This document shows positions 7,697 to 15,450 of a stretch of DNA of 43,356 nt, in pieces; position 1 is the stretch's first letter, and each line of letters starts with the position of its first letter. A program made the translations under genes and the position numbers. The notes below the pieces were generated by a model. That model did no database searches and was not told the DNA's origin. It saw only the letters and a list, made by a program, of their open reading frames with translations. The stretch covers positions 1 through 43,356 of the forward strand of contig WRME01000002.1 of NCBI GenBank assembly GCA_009777275.1, in the 5' to 3' direction. The stretch is from Oscillospiraceae bacterium (GTDB lineage: Bacteria; Bacillota; Clostridia; Oscillospirales; Ruminococcaceae).

Positions 7697-8752
7697 GTGT
7701 TAAATATAAAAAACAAGGTTTTAATCGTAGATGATATGGAGATCAACAGGCTTGTTCTCAGCCAAATACTCAGCGATACCTATGATATTGAAGAGGCGGA
7801 GGACGGCAAAGAGGCCATCACCAAGCTGATGAATTCTGATGTAAAGCCCGATCTCCTGCTGCTCGATATTGTCATGCCGCAGATGAACGGCCTTGAGGTC
7901 ATAGAGTATATGAAATCTGAGCCGTCTCTCTCAAATATACCCGTGATTCTCATAACCTCGGCCGATCAGGAAAAGGAAGGGCTTAGCACGGGCGCTGATG
8001 ATTATGTCGCAAAACCATTCGATGCAGAGATCGTAAAACTGCGAGCGTCTCATCAGATAGAACTCTATCAGTACCGCAATGAGCTTGAAAAACTGGTTGA
8101 CCAAAAGGCTAACGAACTCATCGAAACAAAAGAGGTTTTTCTCGATGTAATGGCCAATCTTATCGAGCATCGCAGCCTTGAATCGGGTGAACACGTTAAG
8201 CGGACCAAAGAATTATCGAGAATACTCATACAGCAGCTGATCTATGATAATATGTATCTCGAAGAACTTCTCAGCGCCGACCTGCGTACTCTTATAAACG
8301 CCGTCCCGCTCCATGATATAGGAAAGATAGGCATACCCGATAATATACTGCTGAAACCCGGCAGACTGACTGCGGACGAGTTTGATATAATGAAAACTCA
8401 CTCGGCTATCGGCGGTGAGGTTATACAGTCTATGGCTCTTTCTAAGGATGATGAGTATCTCAAACACGCCTATGATATTTGCCGTTATCACCATGAACGC
8501 TGGGATGGAAACGGATACCCGTGCGGACTTTCGGGTACGGAAATACCTCTGTCTGCGCGCGTGGTTGCGGTGGTCGATGTATACGATGCTCTCGTGAGCG
8601 AACGCTGCTATAAAATGCCTCTTCCCCATTCCGAAGCGATGGAGATTCTGGAAGAATCCTCAGGCAGTCATTTCGATCCTGCGTTGATAAAATCCCTGAA
8701 GAAGGTCGAAAACGAATTTTTTGAATGTGTAAAATCCATTAATAAGGAATAG
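7697..8752 (+). CDS. Response regulator with HD-GYP c-di-GMP phosphodiesterase domain
   Basis: The N-terminal receiver (about 6-120) has an intact acidic pocket (IVDDME) and phospho-acceptor Asp57 (LLLLDIVMPQMNG). A helical linker leads to an HD-GYP domain with the metal and catalytic motifs VPLHDIGKIGIPD, THSAIGG, and HHERWDGNGYP. Such enzymes hydrolyse c-di-GMP to GMP or pGpG. The start is GTG at 7697, after CGGAG. The gene lies 20 bases behind the hybrid kinase, so phosphorylation by that kinase probably controls c-di-GMP breakdown. It is followed directly by tRNA-Ser. Confidence 0.92.
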   Translation: MLNIKNKVLIVDDMEINRLVLSQILSDTYDIEEAEDGKEAITKLMNSDVKPDLLLLDIVMPQMNGLEVIEYMKSEPSLSNIPVILITSADQEKEGLSTGADDYVAKPFDAEIVKLRASHQIELYQYRNELEKLVDQKANELIETKEVFLDVMANLIEHRSLESGEHVKRTKELSRILIQQLIYDNMYLEELLSADLRTLINAVPLHDIGKIGIPDNILLKPGRLTADEFDIMKTHSAIGGEVIQSMALSKDDEYLKHAYDICRYHHERWDGNGYPCGLSGTEIPLSARVVAVVDVYDALVSERCYKMPLPHSEAMEILEESSGSHFDPALIKSLKKVENEFFECVKSINKE

Positions 8753-8759
8753 CATATGC

Positions 8760-8847
8760 GGAGGGGTGTCCGAGTGGTTTAAGGTGATTGACTCGAAATC
8801 AATTGTGCAGAAATGCACCGGGGGTTCAAATCCTCTCCCCTCCGCCA
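8760..8847 (+). tRNA. tRNA-Ser(CGA)
   Basis: The acceptor GGAGGGG pairs with CCCCTCC, followed by G and an encoded CCA. The anticodon loop CTCGAAA gives CGA. The long variable arm (GTGCAGAAATGCAC) is typical of serine tRNA. The T loop is GTTCAAATC. Confidence 0.95.
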
Positions 8848-8866
8848 AAAAATGCCCTTACGGGCA
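8847..8866 (-). terminator. Intrinsic terminator of the minus-strand accessory cluster
   Basis: On the minus strand TGCCC-GTAA-GGGCA is followed by six Ts. It faces the 9.2-10.4 kb genes and abuts the tRNA-Ser 3' end. Confidence 0.6.
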
Positions 8867-8905
8867 ATGAAGAATGATAAATGATGAATTGTAAATGATA
8901 AATTA

Positions 8906-8967
8906 AAGGAAACGCACCTTGTCCGTGTGGGAGCGGCAAGAAATACAAGCGTTGTTGTGCAGATTAA
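8906..8967 (+). pseudogene. SEC-C motif remnant
   Basis: The frame reads PCPCGSGKKYKRCC then a stop, which is the zinc-binding SEC-C motif found at protein C-termini. Stops lie just upstream in frame and no start exists, so only the tail of a lost gene remains. Bases 8968-9208 hold no convincing gene, though the minus frame there encodes plausible peptide (ADDVTWAILPYADG), perhaps more decayed coding sequence. Confidence 0.6.
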
Positions 8968-9208
8968 ATCGAGGTGAAAAAAACACGCTCCAAGAAACTC
9001 GAATCCCAACCAGCGAGTTTTCGAGCAAGAAATCAATGGATTTTGATAGGTTCATGTCTGCACCTCTCGCATTTTTATTTTGGAATCGCCAATCCCTCAA
9101 TTTCCATATTGTCCGTCTGCATAAGGAAGTATCGCCCATGTTACATCATCAGCCAGTATGCTTTTGTGTTCGATTTTCCACTTTAGTCCCGCTTGCGGTC
9201 TGCAACTG

Positions 9209-9307
9209 TTAAACTCTCCACAATCGCTGGTATAAGCCCGCTCTTTCGGGAACGGTTTGCGGTTCGGTTTCTTCTTTATCATAATCATTTGAATAGTCAT
9301 CGTTCAT
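9209..9307 (-). CDS. Small acidic protein (32 aa), overlapping upstream stop
   Basis: ATG at 9305-9307 overlaps the TGA of the preceding gene (ATGA) and follows AAAGGAG. The frame encodes MNDDYSNDYDKEE...AGLYQRLWRV and stops at 9209. It is too short for the ORF track. The sequence past its stop in the next frame also looks protein-like, so this may be the start of a frameshifted longer gene. Confidence 0.45.
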   Translation of the reverse strand: MNDDYSNDYDKEETEPQTVPERAGLYQRLWRV

Positions 9308-10446
9308 TCTTTCCACTCCTTTGATAAATCTATAATTACGTCTATAACCTTTTTGACATCATCGAAATCAGGCGGAATCATCTTAAACTGCACGATGTGT
9401 TGACAGTTATTCTTTTTGCAGCCTTTGTATTCGGTTAGATTATAATGGTTACAGCTATGATTGCCCCGGCATAAGTATTCACCTTGGCAGGAACGGCAGT
9501 GAAACTCGTTCATTCTATTGAATATGTTTTCGGCAAGCTCGGGGCTGATTTCTTCCAGTCTGTTTAGAAATTTAACATTGAACTCATCACTGCGTTCTTC
9601 AGCATTATTCATATAAAACCCCAACATCGCAGTTGTCCTATGGGTCATCAGATGGTGTGATATTTTAATTTGATATGTGCAGACCTTAGGAATAAAATAT
9701 GTAATTTTACTTTCAGGATAGCCGCCTTCGATTTTACGCTGTAGTTTTAATGCTCTCAGGTGCTTGTCCATGTCAAGAAGGCAGGTTTTCAGCTCCGGTG
9801 ATAAATCTTTTATACAGTCCTCGACCGTGGGTTTATCCGTTTTTGTTAGTGTTGGAGCATATAAAAAATCTTTTTTCGGTAATTCAGGAAACTCAGGTTC
9901 GCCGGTGTATTCCGATATTGTCAACGATTTAATCGTTATCTCCGTCCGTTTAAGGCAGGCGATTTTCAGACCGAATCCATCGGGGAAATTTTCGTTTATT
10001 GACGGCGATTTCATATAACTGTCTTTTTTATTAAAATACCGTTCCTCGCCGTTGATATTCAACTGCATCGCTTTCAGACCGTAGATAACAGTGACATCGA
10101 AATATTCATTGAGCGGAACACGATGGTCAAATTTATGCAGATTCGGTTTTGTCTCGCCGCCGATTATAGACATCATCCTGCGGTTATCCATCCCGCCTGT
10201 GTTCAGATTGATATACCCATCGCCTATGTACAGCATCAAGGCAGCCGAATCCATTTTCGCAGTCATGTCAATACGAAAAGGTAACTTAAATTTATTTGGC
10301 AGCTCAATATATGAACCACGGTCAGATCTTCCCGTTATGTGAATCTCGCCGTTTTCCGTGCTAATCGAAATTTTGCCATGAGTAACAAACGATTCAAGGA
10401 TTATGTTGTGTATGGTTTCAAGCATTTTTTCAATTTTAGGCATCAT
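9304..10446 (-). CDS. Unknown protein: ConA-like N-terminal region, Cys-rich C-terminus
   Basis: I do not recognise this 380-residue protein as a whole. Roughly residues 20-190 are beta-rich and resemble a concanavalin-A-like jelly roll (ENGEIHITGRSDRGSYIELP, LNEYFDVTVIYG, FGLKIACLKRTEITIKSL). The C-terminal region has a dense Cys/His cluster (CRSCQGEYLCRGNHSCNHY, CKKNNCQH) that could bind zinc or a cluster. No signal peptide is seen, so it is probably cytoplasmic despite the lectin-like fold. The start is ATG at 10446, 6 bases after AAAGGAG; the ORF-track start is 10 codons too early. It is the last full-length gene of the minus-strand cluster before the terminator. Confidence 0.7.
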   Translation of the reverse strand: MMPKIEKMLETIHNIILESFVTHGKISISTENGEIHITGRSDRGSYIELPNKFKLPFRIDMTAKMDSAALMLYIGDGYINLNTGGMDNRRMMSIIGGETKPNLHKFDHRVPLNEYFDVTVIYGLKAMQLNINGEERYFNKKDSYMKSPSINENFPDGFGLKIACLKRTEITIKSLTISEYTGEPEFPELPKKDFLYAPTLTKTDKPTVEDCIKDLSPELKTCLLDMDKHLRALKLQRKIEGGYPESKITYFIPKVCTYQIKISHHLMTHRTTAMLGFYMNNAEERSDEFNVKFLNRLEEISPELAENIFNRMNEFHCRSCQGEYLCRGNHSCNHYNLTEYKGCKKNNCQHIVQFKMIPPDFDDVKKVIDVIIDLSKEWKE

Positions 10447-10457
10447 TTTAAACTCCT

Positions 10458-10610
10458 TTATTTGAACTCTCCCCAATTTTCGCTCAACAGCGCCGTCTTG
10501 TTCGCAAAATCAATTTGGTAACGCACGGCATCATGGTCTTTTATCAGTATACCATCTGTAAGGCGAATTTCAAGGAAACAGCGGTTTTTTCCGCATGACC
10601 ACCATATCAT
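10458..10610 (-). CDS. Possible small ORF or decayed gene end between GNAT and ConA-like genes
   Basis: In another frame than the GNAT gene, an ORF overlapping its last 41 bases continues with protein-like sequence (LEIRLTDGILIKDHDAVRYQ...ENWGEFK) up to the ribosome site of the next gene. No ribosome site precedes its ATG. It may be the tail of a lost gene; I would not assign a function. Confidence 0.3.
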   Translation of the reverse strand: MIWWSCGKNRCFLEIRLTDGILIKDHDAVRYQIDFANKTALLSENWGEFK

Positions 10611-11175
10611 CGCAGTCTGCCACTTCAACAAATCCGCATTTTTTATACATTGCGGCGGGTCCCATAAAATCACGGGATATGCTGATAAATTCCTTTTTCG
10701 GGTAGGCTTCAACATAGTCGAATCCGTCTTTTGCCGCATCGGCACAAACACGTTCCAGCAGCATGGTTGCGATGCCTTTTTTCTGCATATTCGGTGCAAT
10801 CACAAAGCAAAACACCGACTTTATCTTGCTGTTCGGCGGGTCAATGACGGCGTTGACCGATTGCATAAAATGCTCCCAGCTATAGGAGTGCCGGCAATCC
10901 GCTTTCGTATTGGCGTTGCACCAGCCCACGATTTTGCCGTCTGAATACGCCAAATAGCCTTGCAAAAACCCGTCTTTAACGTATCGTTTGGCGATTTCAC
11001 GCCGTCCCGCCTCCATACAACCGTCCTCTGAGATTTCCTCATTATGGTCAGCGGACGCCCAGCATACGCAGTAGCATTTTTGCCCGTCAATATCGTCCCA
11101 ATGCGGGGTTGTGTCGAAAAATTTGACATAATCCTCCGCAAGTTCGGGGGTTAGTCGTTTGATTTCTATCTGCAT
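10570..11175 (-). CDS. GNAT-family N-acetyltransferase
   Basis: This 201-residue protein has the GNAT fold signature: a beta strand with FCFVIAPNMQKKGIATMLLE (acetyl-CoA-binding Q/RxxGxG/A), then ERVCADAAKDGFDYVEAYP and the C-terminal AMYKKCGFVEV. The N-terminal half (PHWDDIDGQKCYCVCWA) is typical of a clostridial GNAT subgroup that often accompanies GyrI-like proteins. The substrate is unknown. ATG at 11175 follows AAGGAGTGA. Directly upstream is the 3' remnant of a GyrI-like gene, so the GNAT may once have been the second gene of an intact GyrI-like/GNAT pair. Confidence 0.85.
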   Translation of the reverse strand: MQIEIKRLTPELAEDYVKFFDTTPHWDDIDGQKCYCVCWASADHNEEISEDGCMEAGRREIAKRYVKDGFLQGYLAYSDGKIVGWCNANTKADCRHSYSWEHFMQSVNAVIDPPNSKIKSVFCFVIAPNMQKKGIATMLLERVCADAAKDGFDYVEAYPKKEFISISRDFMGPAAMYKKCGFVEVADCDDMVVMRKKPLFP

Positions 11176-11188
11176 GAAAAGTCACTCC

Positions 11189-11279
11189 TTATTTCAAATA
11201 AAACCCATAATCCAAAATCACATTGCCTTTTTCATCGGGCGTTGTGTAGCGTGGGCAGGTGTAGTTTTCAAAGAATACT
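11189..11279 (-). pseudogene. 3' remnant of a GyrI-like gene (duplication scar)
   Basis: The minus strand encodes VFFENYTCPRYTTPDEK and ends in DYGFYLK-stop, the same 29 C-terminal residues as the intact GyrI-like gene at 12580-13134, with only a few base changes. Similarity stops sharply at 11279, inside the end of the unrelated 258-residue ORF. The rest of this copy is missing. Confidence 0.8.
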
Positions 11280-12044
11280 ATCAAAATGTAGCCGTTCGTC
11301 CTTTTCGCTTACATAAGGTTGACGCTCTTTAATATATGCGTATTCGGGAAAACGCGAAAGACAGTTTCTATAAATATAATACATAACAGGTTGATATGTT
11401 TTAGCGTGTTCTGTATTCATCGGCGCTGATTTATTTATCAGGGATAAAATTTTATCTTTATATTTTATCAATCCCGGCTCGGCAACATCAAACGGCAATT
11501 CGGACAAGCATAGCCAATAATAACGGGTGGCGTTGTCTTTATATTTATTATCAATACCGTTGTTTATTTTAGCGGCAAGCTTACACATCCATTCTTTTTC
11601 ATCGGGTGCAGCAACAGTAAAAAATCGCAAGACCGGCAATGATGAGTGAAAACACTCTCCCTGACAGCAATCACCGCCGGGGCAAGAATTTTCAAGCCTT
11701 TCCAATGTCCCCGCAACCATCTCTCGTACAGTCGGATGATCCGGCGCAAATAAAGAAAGAAGTCTGAGAATATCAAGCTCATACGCATTTGATGATAAAA
11801 TATGCGTTTTCGGCGACATGGGGATTACTGTTTGCAGCTTTTTATTATCGTTGAACGGAGGGATGAAGTAGACCGGATATGTTCCCGTGCCTGCTCCCAC
11901 GCCTTTATAAAAACTTTGCTTTGTCTTTTGATCGCTTCGGGCAACGAGAAGCTGACGGACGATTTTATCTTTTTGCATCGCCGTCAACTCGCCGTCTTTT
12001 ATTAGATAGTGATTTGTTTTTACCATCAGTTCATGTGCCGTCAT
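11268..12044 (-). CDS. Unknown protein (258 aa) with a Cys-rich centre
   Basis: I do not recognise the family. The N-terminal 70 residues are helical and charged. The centre holds a Cys cluster (CPGGDCCQGECFHSS), and the C-terminal half looks alpha-helical (NATRYYWLCLSELPFDVAEPG). No signal peptide or membrane segment is visible. ATG at 12044 follows AAGGAGG by 5 bases, and the upstream gene ends 11 bases earlier, so it sits in an operon behind two GyrI-like genes. Its last codons run into the GyrI remnant, so its natural C-terminus may have been altered by the recombination that made the scar. Confidence 0.65.
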   Translation of the reverse strand: MTAHELMVKTNHYLIKDGELTAMQKDKIVRQLLVARSDQKTKQSFYKGVGAGTGTYPVYFIPPFNDNKKLQTVIPMSPKTHILSSNAYELDILRLLSLFAPDHPTVREMVAGTLERLENSCPGGDCCQGECFHSSLPVLRFFTVAAPDEKEWMCKLAAKINNGIDNKYKDNATRYYWLCLSELPFDVAEPGLIKYKDKILSLINKSAPMNTEHAKTYQPVMYYIYRNCLSRFPEYAYIKERQPYVSEKDERLHFDSIL

Positions 12045-12055
12045 AAAATCCTCCT

Positions 12056-12583
12056 TTATAATCTTTCAATCGGTATCCACATTTTCATAATTTTATCTTT
12101 TCCGAATATTCCGTCATGGTCAAAATGACATACAACAAATTCAGATTCATCAACACGTCTGTCCGCGTTCCATTTCACCCGCTTGTATTCGTTTTTATTG
12201 TTATCAAGCCATTCATGTATTGCGGCATATTGCGAATCCTGTTCTATTTTAAAATCTATATCAAAAACCGCCCATGCTGAGGCCGGGATTGATAACAATT
12301 CATAATGAGGGGAAGCAACCTTTTCTTTTTGACGGCAGGCTGTGAATATGCGTTCTCCGCTTGACGGGAAAAACCGCACCTCATAACCCGACCAGTCCAC
12401 AAGTTCCGGCTGTTCGTGAAGGCTTGTTTCATGTTCATATTTTGCCCAAAAGTCTCCGGTGGCTTCAACAAGAAAACCGCACAAATATATTTCTTCTTTT
12501 TCAGTAATTTCCATTTTATATTTCTCCCTTTCTATAATCTTTTCTGCTTTTTCCGCAATTCCACGCTCGGTTTCAAGAATCAT
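12056..12583 (-). CDS. GyrI-like small-molecule-binding domain protein
   Basis: This 175-residue protein fits the GyrI-like/effector-binding fold of AraC-type and MerR-type ligand sensors. It shows a central YELLSIPASAWAVFDI strand and the terminal MKMWIPIERL, where the family typically has a WIPI-like end. No DNA-binding domain is attached. ATG at 12583 overlaps the stop of the preceding GyrI-like gene (ATGA), showing translational coupling. Stand-alone GyrI-like proteins bind or hydrolyse cytotoxic small molecules in some characterised cases; the ligand here is unknown. Confidence 0.7.
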   Translation of the reverse strand: MILETERGIAEKAEKIIEREKYKMEITEKEEIYLCGFLVEATGDFWAKYEHETSLHEQPELVDWSGYEVRFFPSSGERIFTACRQKEKVASPHYELLSIPASAWAVFDIDFKIEQDSQYAAIHEWLDNNKNEYKRVKWNADRRVDESEFVVCHFDHDGIFGKDKIMKMWIPIERL

Positions 12584-13134
12584 TTCAAATAGAACCCATA
12601 ATCCAATATCACATTGCCTTTTTCATCGGGCGTTGTGTAGCGAGGGCAGGTGTAGTTTTCAAAGAATACTGTCAGCTTTTCGCCGCCTGCATTTTCATTT
12701 AGTTCGCTCCAGCCGTTTTCTTGCAACTTTTCATAACAAGCAGTATGCGGCTCACTGCCAAATATCTCACCGTTTTTGTCGCTGCCGTAAATCCAGTTTA
12801 TGCCGACATCGCTTTCGGGTAAATCCAAGTAGTCAAATCCGTCAGGCACAGGTGTTTCCGGCGGAAAGAAAATTCCAATCCAATAGGTAAATCCGTTTTC
12901 TTCCTGCGGGAGTTGCGGATGGTCTGCACGGAATGTCATAAGACCAAGATAGCCGTATTCGCCATCCATCGGTTTTGCCGCCTTTTCAAGCAAGCCAAAC
13001 CAACCGTTTTGATGCCACTCGCCCCACTTCGCACCGAAAGATCCGTTTACACGGTCGGCATCGGTGTAGCGTTTGCCAATAAGCCGCAACGCCGGGAAGT
13101 GTTCTTTGTAGGTTTTGATAATTTCAAATGCCAT
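12580..13134 (-). CDS. GyrI-like domain protein, first gene of operon
   Basis: This 184-residue protein has the GyrI-like pattern: FPALRLIGKRYTD at the N-terminus, KWGEWHQNGWFGLLE, then a second half with YGYLGLMTF, FTYWIGIFFPPETPVPDGFD and the C-terminal VFFENYTCPRYTT. ATG at 13134 follows AAGGAGTGA. It leads a three-gene coupled operon (12580, 12056, 11268). The last 29 codons are duplicated at 11189-11279. The role is probably ligand binding in the cytoplasm; the ligand is unknown. Confidence 0.75.
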   Translation of the reverse strand: MAFEIIKTYKEHFPALRLIGKRYTDADRVNGSFGAKWGEWHQNGWFGLLEKAAKPMDGEYGYLGLMTFRADHPQLPQEENGFTYWIGIFFPPETPVPDGFDYLDLPESDVGINWIYGSDKNGEIFGSEPHTACYEKLQENGWSELNENAGGEKLTVFFENYTCPRYTTPDEKGNVILDYGFYLK

Positions 13135-13176
13135 GAAAATTCACTCCTTATATTTGTTTTGTGTTTTTAGATATGC

Positions 13177-13251
13177 TGGCACCCCCGGCGCGGATCGAAC
13201 GCACATCTAACCCTTAGGAGGGGCTTGTACTATCCATTATACTACGGGGGC
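13177..13251 (-). tRNA. tRNA-Arg(CCT)
   Basis: On the minus strand GCCCCCG pairs with CGGGGGT, followed by G and an encoded CCA. The anticodon loop CTCCTAA gives CCT. The T loop is GTTCGATCC. Confidence 0.95.
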
Positions 13252-13282
13252 GCATATTTATATTTACTTTTTTGTGTCTTGC

Positions 13283-13708
13283 TTACTCCTCTATGCCTTC
13301 GATTCTCTTTATGTGGCGTTCTCCTTCAAACTCTGTGGTTAGCCATGTTTTTGTTATCATTACCGCAAGCTCCTCTCCGACAATGTCGGAGCCGATAGCG
13401 AGTATGTTGGCATCGTTGTGCTGGCGGGAACGCAGTGCGGTATAGGATTCGTTACACAGCGCGCATCGTATGCCTTTTGTTTTGTTGGCGGTTATAGACA
13501 TACCTACCCCTGTGCGGCATATCAAGATACCCTTGTCGCATTCGCCTGCGGCAACGGCCTTGGCTACCAATTTTGCGTAGTAGGTATAGTCGTATCGCTC
13601 GTCTTCAAAATTGCCGAAATCTTTATACTCGGCCTTTGTTTTATCAAGAAAGCTGATTAACTTTAACCTTAATTCCCTGCCGCCTAAGTCACTGGCAATA
13701 GCAATCAT
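13283..13708 (-). CDS. rpiB: RpiB/LacAB-family sugar-phosphate isomerase
   Basis: This 141-residue protein matches ribose-5-phosphate isomerase B in length and layout. RpiB interconverts ribose-5-phosphate and ribulose-5-phosphate in the pentose phosphate pathway. Kept features are Asp7, Cys64 (GILIC), Thr66-Gly67, ANKTKGIRCALC, His97-Asn98 in SRQHNDAN and the basic C-terminal FEGERHIKRIE. Two positions differ from the usual family: the His after the N-terminal Asp is Leu8 (ASDLGG against SDHAG), and the Gly of CGTG is Arg65 (CRTG). The base and ring-opening residues remain, so activity is plausible but substrate choice may differ (LacAB- or EryH-like). AGGAG precedes the ATG. The neighbours do not specify a pathway. 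Confidence 0.82.
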   Translation of the reverse strand: MIAIASDLGGRELRLKLISFLDKTKAEYKDFGNFEDERYDYTYYAKLVAKAVAAGECDKGILICRTGVGMSITANKTKGIRCALCNESYTALRSRQHNDANILAIGSDIVGEELAVMITKTWLTTEFEGERHIKRIEGIEE

Positions 13709-13789
13709 AACGGTTGCTCTCCTATGTTTTTATTCCGATATGCTTAGATAATAATACCATAAATATAACAATTATGCAATAGGAAAATT

Positions 13790-14041
13790 TTAGCGACCCA
13801 CGATCACATCCCTCATCACCCGCATATCGAATATATTTATCACCCCATCGTCATTAGCATCGGCCGCCCAAAGTGCGCCCGGATCGGTTAGGCGGTTTGT
13901 GCCGAGGATGTGGTTGCGGGTTGCGAGAATGTCTAGGATGGTGATTGTGCCTGAGTTGGTGGGATTGCCCTTGATGTAGGTTTCATCAAGTTGTATTGCC
14001 GTCCACTGCGCCCATAAAGCAGCATCAGTTAAAACGCCACA
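13790..14041 (-). pseudogene. Orphan type I dockerin module
   Basis: The minus strand encodes a dockerin-like module: IKGNPTNSGTITILDILA, then DPGALWAADANDDGVINIFD and a stop at 13790. It closely follows the C-terminus of the RCC1 protein at 27.7-29.3 kb. The frame is open only to a TAG at 14042-14044 and has no start or signal peptide, so the catalytic or adhesive part of this protein is lost. The residue pattern DANDDGVINIFD is a dockerin calcium loop. Confidence 0.75.
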
Positions 14042-15135
14042 CTAAACATAAAAGCAGTGCTCCAATTATCGCAACCGTTGAGAAACACTTCCGCAGTCCA
14101 ATATATTTCCGGGTATGGAATATTTACTCCTTGACCGAGAATTGTGTTTCTTGTTACATCGTACATTCTGCCGCCGTCTGTACCTTCATCATTGTGCATT
14201 GCTTTCAAGTCGCCGGAAAAAGTCGCAAAAGCAAACTGTGAGCGAAATGTCAAATAAGGCGTATCGCTGTCGTCCGTGACAAAATCCCAATGAACAAATC
14301 CTTCCGGAACAGGCGTATCAGCTTTCATAAAACGTCCCCAAAACCCATGCCACCTTTCGGCATCTACGGCTTTGCCGTAATGGTGTTGAAACAGAACATC
14401 ATAATCAAAACTAGACTTATAGTCGCTCATAGCTTCTAAGGTAGCGAAAAGTTCTTTACGCCACTCCATGCTTTCGTGGTCTCCACATTCTTTCCCAATA
14501 AAACGCATGGCGGGCATTGTTTTATATTCAAAATATTCTACTTTAAATCCGTCCTGTTGACGTTTAACGGAATCCGGCATAAACAAGCACCATTGTACTT
14601 GTGCATCGCTGCCTTTTAAGTATTGAATATATCCAAATGATACAACACCGTCCGTGCCATATGGCCCCGTTTTATTTCCCGCGATTTGCTCACGCACACT
14701 TCGTTCTTTCATAATAGAAAAATCAGCAAACACTTTTGCGACTGTTTCGCATAACTGCTCATTCGACCGACTGCCTGTTGATAAATCACCCGACAATTCA
14801 TCATCAAATATGTTTAACGCTTTAAATACAGCTTCATTAACAACGCCGGACGGCTCAAGTTCTTTTAAGTAAGCACGAAGATTGGCGTTTTGCAATTTGA
14901 AACGTGCAAGTACGCCTTGCACTAAAATTTGTTCATTTTCCGCGAGTTTTTCGTCCGTCCACTCCGAATCGTCAAGTATCCATTCGGTCAATGAGTCAAA
15001 CACACTCGGATTTTTACATCTTGCCTTGTGTGACCAACTAACGACTTCGTTATATTTTTCGTCAGCCGTCCGTTTTTTGTCCTTTTGTTTTTCGATTTCT
15101 CTCCAGTAAAATTCATCAATAAGTTTATGCGACAT
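14029..15135 (-). CDS. Two-part protein with C-terminal GyrI-like domain
   Basis: This is a 368-residue protein. Residues 1-180 are helical and not recognised (SHKARCKNPSVFDSLTEWIL; QILVQGVLARFKLQNANLRA). The C-terminal part (about 195-368) is GyrI-like, with FEYKTMPAMRFIGKE, WRKELFATLEAM, GFWGRFMKADTPVPEGF and the terminal PYPEIYWTAEVFL. It resembles a larger version of the other two GyrI-like proteins of the cluster. ATG at 15135 follows AAAGGAGG. The stop overlaps the open frame of the decayed dockerin module in another frame. The ligand and role are unknown. Confidence 0.72.
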   Translation of the reverse strand: MSHKLIDEFYWREIEKQKDKKRTADEKYNEVVSWSHKARCKNPSVFDSLTEWILDDSEWTDEKLAENEQILVQGVLARFKLQNANLRAYLKELEPSGVVNEAVFKALNIFDDELSGDLSTGSRSNEQLCETVAKVFADFSIMKERSVREQIAGNKTGPYGTDGVVSFGYIQYLKGSDAQVQWCLFMPDSVKRQQDGFKVEYFEYKTMPAMRFIGKECGDHESMEWRKELFATLEAMSDYKSSFDYDVLFQHHYGKAVDAERWHGFWGRFMKADTPVPEGFVHWDFVTDDSDTPYLTFRSQFAFATFSGDLKAMHNDEGTDGGRMYDVTRNTILGQGVNIPYPEIYWTAEVFLNGCDNWSTAFMFSVAF

Positions 15136-15164
15136 TTCAAATCCTCCTTTTTATTTGTATCTAC

Positions 15165-15450
15165 AATAATTGTCAATTGTACATTGTCAACTGTTAATTG
15201 TCATCGGGGAGGGGTGGCAAACACTCGCAACAAAGTTGCGATAGTGTTTGACGGGGTGGTCTGTAGGGATGACCGCCCCCGGTCATCCGTGGTTATTGCA
15301 AGGGCGTTTTTATATCCACGGTATGCACGGGGGTGCATACCCTACGGGGCTTGAAATTATAATTGTTCATCGTTAATCGTACATTGTTAATTGTTCAAGC
15401 CCCTGCCCTCTTTCGTAAAGAGGGTGCCGCCGCAGCGGCGGGTGTTTTTC
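15165..15450. repeat. Mosaic of dispersed repeats R5, R4, R1, R2, R5, R7
   Basis: In order: R5 (AATTGTACATTGTCAACTG, 15170-15200), R4 (15205-15262; arms CAAACACTCGCAAC and GTTGCGATAGTGTTTG), R1 (15262-15292), R2 (GGTATGCAC...GTGCATACC, 15318-15341), R5 again (15362-15392) and R7 (15402-15448). No gene lies here. R4 is itself an imperfect hairpin. Confidence 0.75.

Noticed and set aside
8919-9212. Plus-strand ORFs of 97 and 70 residues after tRNA-Ser
   Set aside because: They overlap the SEC-C remnant in the wrong frame and have no convincing protein pattern or ribosome site.
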